Below, one piece after another: positions 24,020-33,987 of a stretch of DNA of 64,000 nucleotides. Where the stretch lies: NCBI GenBank assembly GCA_963846565.1, contig CAWJWL010000001.1:514462-578461 (forward strand), read 5' to 3'. The position numbers and the translations under genes were made by a program. The first letter of the stretch is position 1; each line of letters opens with the position of its first letter. The DNA is from WHSW01 sp963846565. GTDB taxonomy: Bacteria; Actinomycetota; Thermoleophilia; Solirubrobacterales; 70-9. The notes beneath the pieces were generated by a model. The model was not told the DNA's origin. It saw only the letters and a list, made by a program, of their open reading frames with translations, and made no database searches.

Positions 24020-25345
24020 TCAGCCGACGCGGCTCAGAAGCCGCTCGTGGCCGGTCAGCGTCTGCGACGTCGCCGCCGTGATCTCCACCTCGACCAGCTC
24101 GCCCGGGGCCGCCGTGCCGGCGAAGTTGACCGCCTTGTTGTGGCGGATCCGGCCGCGGAGCTGATCGGGGTCGCGCCTGGTCGGGCCCTCGACGAGGACC
24201 TCCATCGTCCGGCCGACGAACCGTTGCGCCCGCTCCTTCGCTCGCGCCTGAACGAGGTCGACGAGCCGCTCCATCCGCTCCTTCTTGACCGCGTGTGGGA
24301 TCTGGTCCGGCAGCTCGGCCGCGTCGGTCTCGCGGCGCGGCGAGAAGACGAAGGTGAAGGCGCTGTCGTAGCCGACCTGGCCGACCACCTCGAGCGTTTC
24401 GGCGAAGTCGGCCTCGGTCTCGCCGGGGAAGCCGACGATGATGTCCGTGGTCAGCGCGCAGTCGGGGACGTGCTCGCGGATCTGCGCGACCCGGTCGAGG
24501 TAGCGCCCGCGGTCGTACGTGCGGCGCATCGCTTTGAGGATCCGACTCGAGCCCGACTGCAACGGCAGGTGGATGTGCTCGCAGAGCGCGGGCAGCTCGG
24601 CGTGCGCGCGGATCACGTCTTCGCGCATGTCCTTTGGATGCGGGCTCGTGTAGCGGATGCGCTCGACCCCGTCGACCGCATCGATTCGCGCCAGGAGCTC
24701 GGCGAACGAGGTGCGGGTCTCGCGCGGAAGGTCGCGTCCGTAGCTGTTCACGTTCTGGCCCAGCAGGGTCACTTCCCTGACGCCGTCGGCCGCGAGTCGC
24801 TCGACCTCGGCGACGAGCTCTGACGGCTCGCGGCTCTGCTCCCGGCCGCGGGTCGAGGGCACGATGCAGTACGAGCAGCGGCAGTTGCACCCCTGCGAGA
24901 TCTGCAGCCACGCCTGGAACTCGCGCTCGCGATGTGGGGGCAGGTGTCCGGCGAAGCCCTCGAACTCGAAGTAGCCCTGCGCCGTCAGCGAATCCGAGGT
25001 GAGGAACTCGGCGAGGCGCGCGATCTGCCCGGGTCCGAAGGCAACGTCGACGAACGGGAACCGCTCGAAGACCTCGTCCTTGACCGACTGCGCCCAGCAC
25101 CCACCGACGCCGACGACTCGGCTCGGATCCTCGGACTTGAGCCGCTTCGCCTGCCCCAGATGGGCGATGAAGCGGTTGTCGGCCGCCTCGCGGATGGAGC
25201 ACGTGTTGAAGAGGATCAGGTCGGCGTCGTCGCGCTCGGCCGCCTCGGTGTAGCCGAGCGAGCCGAGCATCCCCTTCATCCGCTCGGAGTCGTGCTCGTT
25301 CATCTGACAGCCGAACGTGGTCACGTGGAAACGCTTGCCGCTCAC
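24020..25345 (-). CDS. miaB: tRNA-2-methylthio-N6-dimethylallyladenosine synthase
   Basis: A 441-residue radical-SAM methylthiotransferase acting on the product of MiaA at A37. Three N-terminal Cys (FGCQMNEHDS, NTCSIREAA, GGCWAQ) bind the auxiliary cluster. The radical-SAM CxxxCxxC is in GCNCRCSYCIVPSTRG, and a TRAM-like domain ends the protein. The start is a GTG giving VSGKRFHVTTFGC. It heads the run that continues with the racemase, miaA and dapF. Confidence 0.95.
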   Translation of the reverse strand: MSGKRFHVTTFGCQMNEHDSERMKGMLGSLGYTEAAERDDADLILFNTCSIREAADNRFIAHLGQAKRLKSEDPSRVVGVGGCWAQSVKDEVFERFPFVDVAFGPGQIARLAEFLTSDSLTAQGYFEFEGFAGHLPPHREREFQAWLQISQGCNCRCSYCIVPSTRGREQSREPSELVAEVERLAADGVREVTLLGQNVNSYGRDLPRETRTSFAELLARIDAVDGVERIRYTSPHPKDMREDVIRAHAELPALCEHIHLPLQSGSSRILKAMRRTYDRGRYLDRVAQIREHVPDCALTTDIIVGFPGETEADFAETLEVVGQVGYDSAFTFVFSPRRETDAAELPDQIPHAVKKERMERLVDLVQARAKERAQRFVGRTMEVLVEGPTRRDPDQLRGRIRHNKAVNFAGTAAPGELVEVEITAATSQTLTGHERLLSRVG

Positions 25346-25393
25346 GGTGCGGGATCTTACGGAGGCCCAGCCACCACCCCGACGGAAGGACCG

Positions 25394-26197
25394 ATGGACT
25401 ACCAGACCCTGCGCTACGAGCTCTCGGACCACGTGGCCGTGCTCACCTACGACCGTCCCGAGCAGCGAAACGCCGTCTCGCGGCAGATGAACGCCGAGCT
25501 TCACCACGCGTGGCGGCGCTTCCGCGACGATGCGGACGCCTTCGTCCTCGTGATCACCGGCACGGGCGACGCCTTCTGCGCCGGCTGGGACCTCGCCGAC
25601 GCGGCGGAGACCGAGATCGGCGACTGGAGCGAGTTCCGCACGCACGTCTACGACTCGCCCGGCGATTGCGGTTACACACGGCGGGCGGACGTGTTCAAGC
25701 CGGTGATCGCCGCGATCAACGGCTGGGCGGTCGCCGCCGGGCTCGAGAACGCCTGTCTGGCCGACATCCGCATCGTCGCCGAGAACGCCGTCTTCGGCGC
25801 CCTCGAACGACGGTGGAACATCGTCGCGGGCGACGGGATGACGGTCCGTTTGCCGCTGATCGTCGGCTGGGCGAAGGCGATGGAGCTGATCATCACCGGG
25901 CGCCCCGTCGACGCCGAGGAGGCCCTGCGGATCGGCCTCGCGAACGAGCTCGTCCCCGAGGGCGAGGCACTCGATCGCGCGCTCGAGCTCGCGCGCGAGA
26001 TCGCCGCCCTGCCCCAGGGTGCGATCCGCACCGACAAGGAGACGATGGTCCGCAACGTCGGCCGCACGCTCGAGGAGCAGCTGCGCCAGGAGGTCGACGC
26101 CTCGGTGGGGATGTTCATGCGCCGCGACTCGCACGCGATCGGGGCGAGCGCGTTCAAGCAGGGACGTGTCCCGGAGTGGCCCAATCACGGTCTATGA
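25394..26197 (+). CDS. Enoyl-CoA hydratase/isomerase family protein
   Basis: A 267-residue crotonase-fold protein with ATG at 25394 and a ribosome site (GGAAGGA) ten bases upstream. Family marks are LTYDRPEQRNAVS, the oxyanion segment DAFCAGWDLADA, INGWAVAAGLENACLADIRI and FGALERRW, which keeps one of the usual catalytic Glu positions. It probably acts on an acyl-CoA ester; the specific reaction is unknown. It is divergent from miaB with a 48-base gap. Confidence 0.87.
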   Translation: MDYQTLRYELSDHVAVLTYDRPEQRNAVSRQMNAELHHAWRRFRDDADAFVLVITGTGDAFCAGWDLADAAETEIGDWSEFRTHVYDSPGDCGYTRRADVFKPVIAAINGWAVAAGLENACLADIRIVAENAVFGALERRWNIVAGDGMTVRLPLIVGWAKAMELIITGRPVDAEEALRIGLANELVPEGEALDRALELAREIAALPQGAIRTDKETMVRNVGRTLEEQLRQEVDASVGMFMRRDSHAIGASAFKQGRVPEWPNHGL

Positions 26198-26215
26198 ACC
26201 GACGCCCCCGGGTAG
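26190..26215 (+). promoter_or_regulatory. Possible SigB-type promoter
   Basis: GTCT (26190-26193), 16 bases, GGGTAG (26210-26215). This fits GNNT-N16-GGGTA but not the last base of the usual GGGTAT/C. The expected start would be close to the GTG at 26225. It overlaps the end of the crotonase gene. Confidence 0.3.
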
Positions 26216-26224
26216 AGCCCCCGT

Positions 26225-26764
26225 GTGGCGCAGCAGGCAAGGGTGCTCGAACCGCTCGACCGGTGGGACGTCGTCAACCGTGGCCGCTTCGAGGCCGCGC
26301 ACGACGGGCACACCTGGACTGTCGACGTCGACTTCTTCGACTTCTCCGAGCAGCTCCGCCTCTATTGCGACGGGATCCACGTGGCGACGAGGAAGTCTCC
26401 GGCGAGGTTCGAGATCGGGCCCGGGGTGCGGATCGAGGCGGCGGTGGGGGCGTTCGGCATGCGGAAGATCGAACTCGTCGAGGGCGCGGTCTCCACGACC
26501 CTGGCTCCGGCCGAGGGGACCGCGGAGGCGTGGCGCGTGGGCCTCGCTCGCGAGCGTCCGGATCTGAGTCGCGCGATCGGGGTGGCCTCGTTCGTCGTGC
26601 TCGTGATCGCGGCCGTCTATGGCGCGATCGAGCTGATCGAGCTCACGGGCGTCGACGCGCCGCTCGGGCTTTCGGCGCCGGTCGGAGTGGTTCTCGGGTT
26701 CGCGGCGCTCGCCGCGGCCATCGAGCGAGCCCTGCGGTTGAAGAGCAACCGCTGGCTCGATTGA
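26225..26764 (+). CDS. Membrane protein of unknown function
   Basis: A 179-residue protein from GTG. The first 110 residues are soluble and beta-rich (TWTVDVDFFDFSEQLRLYCDG). Two membrane helices follow (GVASFVVLVIAAVYGAIELI and PVGVVLGFAALAAAIERAL), with a short basic tail. I recognise no family. A weak SigB-type promoter match (26190-26215) lies directly ahead, which would give a nearly leaderless transcript. It follows the crotonase by 27 bases. Confidence 0.6.
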   Translation: MAQQARVLEPLDRWDVVNRGRFEAAHDGHTWTVDVDFFDFSEQLRLYCDGIHVATRKSPARFEIGPGVRIEAAVGAFGMRKIELVEGAVSTTLAPAEGTAEAWRVGLARERPDLSRAIGVASFVVLVIAAVYGAIELIELTGVDAPLGLSAPVGVVLGFAALAAAIERALRLKSNRWLD

Positions 26765-26831
26765 CGGGGATTCGGCAGGGAGTCGGCGGGTTCGGGGTCG
26801 CGGGGAACCGGGCGAAGCTGAAGCGGTTCGC

Positions 26832-27473
26832 TCAGCCCCTGCCGCCGGTCGCCTCGGAGAGGTAGGAGACGAGCGCCTCCAGTTCCTCCGGGCTCAGGTC
26901 GGTGCCGTAGGTCTGCGGCATCACGTCGGGCGGATAGCCCTGCGCGACGTCCGCGTTCGGGTCGACGATCGCCTCCTCGATGAACGCCGTGTCCTGGCCC
27001 CTGAGCGCGCCATCGAGCACGGGCCCGGTCACTCCGGTGCTCCCGGCGTCGGCGAGCGTGTGACAGCCGCCACAGCCGGAGTCGGTGAACACGACGGCGC
27101 CGTCGACCGCCGGTGCCGCAGGTTCGGAGGGCTCCGCCGGTTCGCCGGGAGGCGGTTCCTCGGGCGCCGGACCGTCAGCAGGCGCCTCCTGGCCCGGCGG
27201 GGCCTCACCGGTCCCCTCCCCGAGCTCCTCGAGGCCCTGCTGCGGGCTCAGCTCCTCGCCCGCCGCGATCAGCTCGTTACGGTGCTCCTGCTCCTCCTCC
27301 CCGTTGAGCCAGGCGAAGGCGGCCGTGGCGACGACCAGGGCGGCGAAGATCGCCGTGCCGAAGATCAGGACCGGCTTCGGCGGGAAGTTCTCGTATCGCA
27401 GGCCGACGAACGACGTGATCAGCGCCACCGCGACGAGGCCGAGCCCGAGGACGTAGAAAAGCGTCTCATCCAT
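26832..27473 (-). CDS. Membrane-anchored c-type cytochrome
   Basis: A 213-residue protein. Two N-terminal membrane helices (residues 5-25 and about 35-57) are followed by an acidic, then Pro/Glu-rich linker of about 60 residues. A single cytochrome c domain follows, with the haem motif CGGCH and the likely axial Met in VMPQTY. The haem domain should face the outside and pass electrons in respiration. No oxidase genes are nearby, so its partner is unknown. Similar anchored proteins accompany terminal oxidases in actinobacteria. Confidence 0.82.
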   Translation of the reverse strand: MDETLFYVLGLGLVAVALITSFVGLRYENFPPKPVLIFGTAIFAALVVATAAFAWLNGEEEQEHRNELIAAGEELSPQQGLEELGEGTGEAPPGQEAPADGPAPEEPPPGEPAEPSEPAAPAVDGAVVFTDSGCGGCHTLADAGSTGVTGPVLDGALRGQDTAFIEEAIVDPNADVAQGYPPDVMPQTYGTDLSPEELEALVSYLSEATGGRG

Positions 27474-27523
27474 CGGCGCGGAACTCTATCGACGGCTCGG
27501 ACGACTGGAACACTCGCCCGCGA

Positions 27524-28996
27524 TCAGCTCGCGTACGTGGTCGCGCGACTCTCGCGGATCACGGTGATCTTCACCCGTCCCGGGTACTCCATCTCCTTCT
27601 CCACCGCCGCCGCGATCTCGTGTGAGATCAGCGCCGCGCGGTCGTCGTCGACCTCGCCCGGGTCGACGATCACCCGGATCTCGCGCCCGGCGCGCATCGC
27701 GAAGACCCGCTCGACGCCCTGGTGTCGCGAGGCGATCTCCTCGAGGTCGCGAAGCCGGGCGACATACTGCTCGAGCGCCCCGCCGCGGGCGCCCGGCCGG
27801 GCCCCGGAGACGGCGTCGGAGGCCTGCACGATCACGGCCTCGACGGTCTTCGGCTCGACCTCGTTGTGGTGAGCCTCGATCGCATGCGCGACGGCCTCGG
27901 ACTCGCCGTGGCGGCGCGCAATGCGCCCGCCGACGAGCGCATGCGGCCCCTCGATCTCGTGGGAGACGGCCTTGCCGATGTCGTGCAGCAGTGCCGCCCG
28001 GCGCGAGGTCTCGACCGAGGCGCCGAGCTCCGCCGCGATCAGGCCGGCGAGGGCCGAGCACTCGACGAGGTGGTCGAGAACGTTCTGGCCGTGGCTGGTG
28101 CGGAAGCGCAGCTGCCCGAGGAGCTTCGCGAGGGCCGGGTCGAGCGCGCTCACCCGGGCCTCGAGCGCGGCCTTCTCCCCCTCCTCGACGATCTTCGCCG
28201 CGACCTCCTCGCGGACGTGCTCATAGGTCTCCTCGATCTGCGCCGGGTGGATGCGGCCGTCGGCGATCAACCGCTCGAGGGTCTCGCGGGCGACCTCGCG
28301 ACGGACGCCGTCGAAGCTCGAGAGCAGCACGGCGGACGGGGTCTCGTCGATGATCACGTCGACGCCGGTGAGCTTCTCCAGCGCGCGGATGTTGCGCCCG
28401 TCGCGGCCGATGATCCTCCCCTTCATCTCGTCGGAGGGGAGCTCGACGAGGCGGGTGGTCGAGTCGGCGGAGTGCTTCGCGGCCAGGCGCTGCATCGCGA
28501 CCGAGAGAATGTTCCGCGCTCGGCGCTCGGACTCGATCTTCGTCTGCTCCTCGATCTCGCGCAGTCGCATGCCGGCCTGTTGCTTTGCCTCCTGCTCGAC
28601 CTCGGCGACGAGCATCTGCTTCGCCTGCGTGGCGCTCAGGCCCGAGACCCGCTCGAGCTCGCGGCGCTGGACGCGCTTTGCCTGCTTCAGCTCGTCGGCC
28701 TCCTTGACCAGGTTGCGCTCGCGGTCCTCGAGCGCCTGCTGGCGGCGCTCGAGCTCGGAGCGCTGCACGGAGAGCGAATCGGCCTCGCGCAGGGCGCGCT
28801 CCTCCATCCGCGCGATCTCCTCGCGACGCGCGCGGAGCTCATCGGTGGCCGCGGATGAGTCGATCGCGGGCTCGGTGGGCGGAGGCTCGTGCTCGAGTTC
28901 TTCCGGCGCCGCGGGTGACGCCGGCGCGGCAGCTGGCACGGGGCGAGGAACGTGGCGCTCCCGGCGCCACGGTGTCCACAGCGCGCGTTGGCTCAT
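27524..28996 (-). CDS. rny: Ribonuclease Y without the usual membrane anchor
   Basis: A 490-residue endoribonuclease that starts mRNA decay. A long coiled coil (about residues 50-170) precedes the KH domain MKGRIIGRDGRNIRALE and the HD domain with catalytic ALLHDIGKAVSHE. Typical RNase Y begins with a transmembrane helix; here the first 50 residues are Arg- and Pro/Ala-rich (RRERHVPRPVP) with no hydrophobic helix. A strong ribosome site (GGGAGGAGG) precedes the ATG at 28996, supporting this start. Confidence 0.93.
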   Translation of the reverse strand: MSQRALWTPWRRERHVPRPVPAAAPASPAAPEELEHEPPPTEPAIDSSAATDELRARREEIARMEERALREADSLSVQRSELERRQQALEDRERNLVKEADELKQAKRVQRRELERVSGLSATQAKQMLVAEVEQEAKQQAGMRLREIEEQTKIESERRARNILSVAMQRLAAKHSADSTTRLVELPSDEMKGRIIGRDGRNIRALEKLTGVDVIIDETPSAVLLSSFDGVRREVARETLERLIADGRIHPAQIEETYEHVREEVAAKIVEEGEKAALEARVSALDPALAKLLGQLRFRTSHGQNVLDHLVECSALAGLIAAELGASVETSRRAALLHDIGKAVSHEIEGPHALVGGRIARRHGESEAVAHAIEAHHNEVEPKTVEAVIVQASDAVSGARPGARGGALEQYVARLRDLEEIASRHQGVERVFAMRAGREIRVIVDPGEVDDDRAALISHEIAAAVEKEMEYPGRVKITVIRESRATTYAS

Positions 28997-29306
28997 CGCT
29001 TCCTCCTCCCGGCCGCTGAGTGTCCGGCCGGCGTCGACCCGAGAACAGCTATCCGGCGGACCTCGGTCCGCCCCGCGCCCACGTTCGCCGAGGAAGCGTT
29101 CGCCCCACTGACTGTCACCGCCGCCAACTCCGGGGCTACCGGCGGTCCCGCGTTCGTTCAGCGGCTTAGGGTCTCGCCTCCGTTGGTCTGGCCGCTCGTA
29201 GCATGTTCAAGAAGTCCGGTCTCAGCAGGTGTTTCACTTCATCAGGCGACACGCGGCCGCTCCAGGAGAGTAGTCCCGAGCCGCCGAATTGGCAAGCGGC
29301 GGCCGC
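28997..29306. other. Long GC-rich leader upstream of rny
   Basis: A 310-base stretch with no believable gene. It holds the rny ribosome site, a perfect 8-base hairpin (29055-29062 with 29065-29072) on the way to rny, and a 6-base stem near 29281-29304 just after the esterase stop that may end that transcript. No tRNA or known riboswitch is recognised. Confidence 0.5.
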
Positions 29307-30260
29307 CTAGCGCAAGACCGCACGGTGACGCCGCAGGTACCAGAAGAGCCCGCCGCCGGCGATCAGGACGCCGGCCGCGATGGCGTACAGCGTGATGGTC
29401 GAGCCGCCGTCCTCCTCGGGGGGCGCGACCTCCGGCCGAGCAACGGCCGCGCGGCGGAGGAACTCCTTCGACGCCTCGTTGAAGGCCAAGAAGGAGTCCG
29501 CGGTCACCCAGCAATGCGCGACGGAGACCTCGTCGCCCGTTCGCAGCAGCGAGAACCGAGCCTCGCCGCCTGCATCGTTCACTGCGTCGACGAACTCGCG
29601 CTGGGCTTCGATCTCGATGTACACGTCGCAGGGCGCCGCGGCGACGAGCACCGGAGAGACGAGCCGCTCGACGTTGTTGACCGGGCTCAGCTCGGCGAGC
29701 CGTTCCTCTCCGAACGCCTCGACCGCGAGGTTCCTGCCGGCGTCCGAGTTCGGGCGTGAGCCCCACTCCTCGAGATCGGGCGGGCCGAGGAAGTCGATCA
29801 CGCAGTCGACGCTCGCGCCCCGCTTCGCCGCGACCGCGAGCGCGAGGTGGGCGCCGGCGGAGCCCCCGTACAGGCAGATCGGCTCCCCCGGCCCGAGGGT
29901 TTCGCGCAGGTGGTCGAACGCGTCGAGGGCGTCGGTCAGGCTGTCGGCTCCACCGCGGTAGCCGAGGTTGGCGACGTCGTAACCCCAGCTCCGCACGAGC
30001 TCGATGTATTGGCCCATCACCCGGTCGGCTGCGGCGCCGAGACCGCCGTGCCAGCCGCCGCCGTGGATCATCAGCACCGTGCCCTTCGGCGCCTCGTCGG
30101 CCGGATTCAGACTGAGGTAGTAGGGCGAGCGCTTGAGAACCTCGGGCGAGGCCTGTGCGAGCGTCGCGGAGGGTGCGGCGATCGCAGCGACCGCGAGCAC
30201 GAGCACGGCCGTGAGGATCCCCCGGGCGAGCGAACGGCCCGCAGAAGCGAGCGGCGGCAT
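29307..30260 (-). CDS. Exported alpha/beta-hydrolase with C-terminal membrane anchor
   Basis: About 317 residues. A signal peptide (residues 1-36) is followed by an esterase/lipase domain of the HGGG type: MIHGGGWHGGLG, nucleophile LYGGSAGAHLA, and a C-terminal AHCWVTA with the likely catalytic His. An acidic linker (PPEEDGG) and one helix (TLYAIAAGVLIAGGGLFWYL) ending in RRHR anchor it, in the style of a surface-tethered enzyme without an LPxTG motif. It would act on esters outside the cell. It lies downstream of recX with a 25-base gap. Confidence 0.82.
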   Translation of the reverse strand: MPPLASAGRSLARGILTAVLVLAVAAIAAPSATLAQASPEVLKRSPYYLSLNPADEAPKGTVLMIHGGGWHGGLGAAADRVMGQYIELVRSWGYDVANLGYRGGADSLTDALDAFDHLRETLGPGEPICLYGGSAGAHLALAVAAKRGASVDCVIDFLGPPDLEEWGSRPNSDAGRNLAVEAFGEERLAELSPVNNVERLVSPVLVAAAPCDVYIEIEAQREFVDAVNDAGGEARFSLLRTGDEVSVAHCWVTADSFLAFNEASKEFLRRAAVARPEVAPPEEDGGSTITLYAIAAGVLIAGGGLFWYLRRHRAVLR

Positions 30261-30285
30261 GGCGCCCAAGTTAGCGGGGCGGGGT

Positions 30286-30780
30286 TCAGCCGCTCGCCTG
30301 GCGCTCGAACCCGCGCACCGCCTCGTAGGCGAGCTCGGAGTGGTACCCGCGACGGGCGAGAAACGCGAGCGCCCGTCCGCGCGAGCGCTCGTCCTCGAGC
30401 GCCTCGCCTCGCCGTTCGAGTAGCGCGACCGCGCGCGCGAGGTCGTCACCGCCGTCCTCGGCCAGCGCGCGCTCGATCAGCCCGCCGCCGAGACCTCGGG
30501 CGGCGAGGGCCTCACGGATCCGTTCCGGCCCCCAGCCGCGCAGCTCGCGCTTGTCCTCGGCATAGCGACGCGCAAAACGCTCGTCGTCGAGCTCGCCGAT
30601 CTCGACCAGGTGGGTGATCGCGGCCTCCACCGCCGCAGGGTCAAATCCCCGCTCGGTAAGCCACCCGGCGAGCTCTGCAGTTGTCCGCTCGCGGCGGGCG
30701 AGCGCCTCGACCGCGCGCGCGAACGCCTCCTCCGGACCCGCCGCGCTGTGCTCGCGCGCCCTGCTCGCCTCCGCTCTCAT
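30286..30780 (-). CDS. recX: Regulatory protein RecX
   Basis: A 164-residue, all-helical RecA modulator that caps or inhibits RecA filaments. Three-helix repeats are visible: RRERTTAELAGWLTERGF, the conserved LDDERFARRYAEDK, and the C-terminal FLARRGYHSELAYEAV. It starts with ATG ten bases after the recA stop, the usual actinobacterial order. Confidence 0.92.
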   Translation of the reverse strand: MRAEASRAREHSAAGPEEAFARAVEALARRERTTAELAGWLTERGFDPAAVEAAITHLVEIGELDDERFARRYAEDKRELRGWGPERIREALAARGLGGGLIERALAEDGGDDLARAVALLERRGEALEDERSRGRALAFLARRGYHSELAYEAVRGFERQASG

Positions 30781-30790
30781 CCCCGTTGAG

Positions 30791-31952
<1,162 letters not shown>

Positions 31953-31963
<11 letters not shown>

Positions 31964-32732
31964 CTTCTGCGTCACCTTTCTGGTCCCCGTCCGGGGACGG
32001 CAAGTCAACGCCCGCAAGGAGCTCGTACTCGGCTCCGGTGGGCTTAGTTTTCGAACGGTAGAGAGCGATTCGGACAGCACCGAAGGGCTCGCCCAGCGCC
32101 CGCGGGAGCTTCTCCGGCGGTTCGGCGACCCGCTTCGGCCGCGCCTTGCCGCGCCGCTCGCCCGGGTCGGGCGGGCGCCGCTCGGAGCGCACCCGGGCAA
32201 CGGTGATGTGGGGCCAGAAGGCGCGCTTCTCGGGCTTCAACAAGCCCTCCTGCCCAAGCGGCTCCGCGAGCTCCGCCTGGAGGCTCGCCGCCGCCTTGCT
32301 CTCGGCCCCGACCGCGTAGAGCTTCGGCCGCCCCCCGGGGATCGGAACCGGATCGGGCTCGAGGCGGATCGGCACCGGGCGCGGTTGTGTCCGCTCTAGC
32401 AACTCGGTCACTCGCGCGATCGCCCGCTCCGGGTGATGGCCGAGGAAGCAGAGCGTCATGTGGAGCGCCTCGGGCTTCACCGGCCGCAGCGCCGGGTCGG
32501 CGAGCGAGCGCCGCTGCCAGGACTCGAGCCCCCGCCTGACGGCGTCGGACAGGTCGAGGGCGATGAAGAGACGTACCGGTGCTGCCTCCGAGCCGCCGTC
32601 GCGAGGCGTCCGCGGGCGCGATCGGTCGCCGGGACTCTCGCCGCTCGCCTTCTTCTGCTCGAGCCGCCGCGCCTTCTGAAACCGGGCTTGGCGGCGCCGC
32701 GCGGCGCCGCCGGCCGTGATCGTCGTTGCCAT
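31953..32732 (-). CDS. thpR: RNA 2',3'-cyclic phosphodiesterase
   Basis: About 259 residues of the 2H phosphoesterase (LigT-like) family, opening 2',3'-cyclic phosphates on RNA. The two catalytic His-x-Thr motifs are LHMTLCFLG and PHITVARV, at the expected distance. An N-terminal basic extension of about 50 residues (RRRQARFQKARRLEQKK) precedes the domain at VRLFIALDLSD; no ATG or GTG is available closer. The C terminus overlaps recA. The same gene order (cinA, thpR, recA, recX) is common in actinobacteria. Confidence 0.88.
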
Positions 32733-32841
32733 CGGGTCCCACGCTAGGCGGTCGAGCGGCGCGAATTTCGCGTCGATGTCGCAGGAGACGGCCAAGTCGG
32801 TGAACGAACGGACCGCGTGGTGGTTTGTGTCCGGTATGCGG

Positions 32842-33987
32842 CTACGAACCGCCACGGACCTCGGCAAGGAACGCGATCAGGTCCTCCGCCAGCAGCTCCG
32901 GCTCCTCGAAGGCGGCGAAGTGGCCGCCCCGGTCGAACTCGCTCCAGCGGCGGATGTCGCCGAGCTGGCGCTCGGTCCAGGCGCGCGGCGGGCGGACGAG
33001 CTCCTGCGGGAAGTCGGCGACGGCTGCCGGGACCGAGATCCTCTCCCCCGGCTCGAGCCGCCACGGGTCGCGGGCCTCGGCTGCGTAGAGGCGCATCGAG
33101 GACCCGATCGTGCCCGTCGCCCAGTACAGGGTGAGGAAGTCGCAGAGGTCGTCCTTGGAGAAGCGGCGCTCGACCTCGCCGTCGCAGTCGGACCAGCGGC
33201 GGTACTTGTCGACGAGCCAGGCGGCGAGGCCGACCGGCGAATCGTGGAGGCCCGGGGCCAGCGCGTCCGGCGCCGCGCCCTGCACGAGAAGGTGGAAGCC
33301 CTCCCGCATCCGCCAGCGCATGGCGCCGGCGACCCATTCCTGCTCGGCCTCGCCGAGTGGTGGCTCCGAGAGCTCCGTCGGTCGCGGGAGGACCCCCGGG
33401 CTGTTGACGTGCAGGGCCGCGACCGCATCCGGGTCATCGAACGCCATCCGCGCCGCGATCGGCGTCCCCCAGTCTCCGCCCTGGACCGCGTAGCGCTCGT
33501 AGCCGAGCGCCTCCTCCATCAGCTCACGGAAGCGGCCCGCGATGTCGTCGACGTTGATCGGCTCGGCGGGCGCCTCGGAGAACGCGAACCCCGGCAGCGA
33601 CGGGACGACGACGTCGTGTCCGGCCGCGACCAGCAGCGGGATCACGTCGAGGAACTCGATCGGCGCGCCGGGCCAGCCGTGGATCAGGAGAACCGGCAGC
33701 CTCTCCTCCGTCCCCTCCGTTCGCGGTGCCCGCTCCCAGATGAAATGGATTCCCTCCCAGCGCCAGTTCGAGAGCCCGTTCAGCGCCCGCTCGATCTGCC
33801 GCCAGTCGTAATCGCCCGCCCAGTACTCGCAGAGCTCCCGCAGATAGGCGTAGTCGCCCCCGTACTCCCAGCCGAGATCGGCGGGCTGATCGGCCCAGCG
33901 GGTCCGGCCGAGCCGCTCGCGCAACTGCTCGAGGGCCTGATCCGGGACGGCGACCTCGAACGGTTCGACCCCCGCGCCCGCCTCCAT
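32842..33987 (-). CDS. Epoxide hydrolase-like alpha/beta-hydrolase
   Basis: A 381-residue protein with the N-terminal EHN-type segment (ERLGRTRWADQPADLGWEYG) of microsomal epoxide-hydrolase relatives. The oxyanion motif is LIHGWPG, the nucleophilic Asp is in VQGGDWG, and the C-terminal His is in DRGGHFAAFEEP. Insertion of a gene of this type between cinA and thpR is unusual. Its ATG overlaps the cinA stop (TGATG), so it is translated with cinA. Confidence 0.88.
   Translation of the reverse strand: MEAGAGVEPFEVAVPDQALEQLRERLGRTRWADQPADLGWEYGGDYAYLRELCEYWAGDYDWRQIERALNGLSNWRWEGIHFIWERAPRTEGTEERLPVLLIHGWPGAPIEFLDVIPLLVAAGHDVVVPSLPGFAFSEAPAEPINVDDIAGRFRELMEEALGYERYAVQGGDWGTPIAARMAFDDPDAVAALHVNSPGVLPRPTELSEPPLGEAEQEWVAGAMRWRMREGFHLLVQGAAPDALAPGLHDSPVGLAAWLVDKYRRWSDCDGEVERRFSKDDLCDFLTLYWATGTIGSSMRLYAAEARDPWRLEPGERISVPAAVADFPQELVRPPRAWTERQLGDIRRWSEFDRGGHFAAFEEPELLAEDLIAFLAEVRGGS

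Noticed and set aside
28997..29306. A c-di-AMP-type riboswitch in the rny leader
   Set aside because: Some fragments (GCTGAAC, GGTAGCC) look vaguely similar, but the conserved core and stems could not be assembled.
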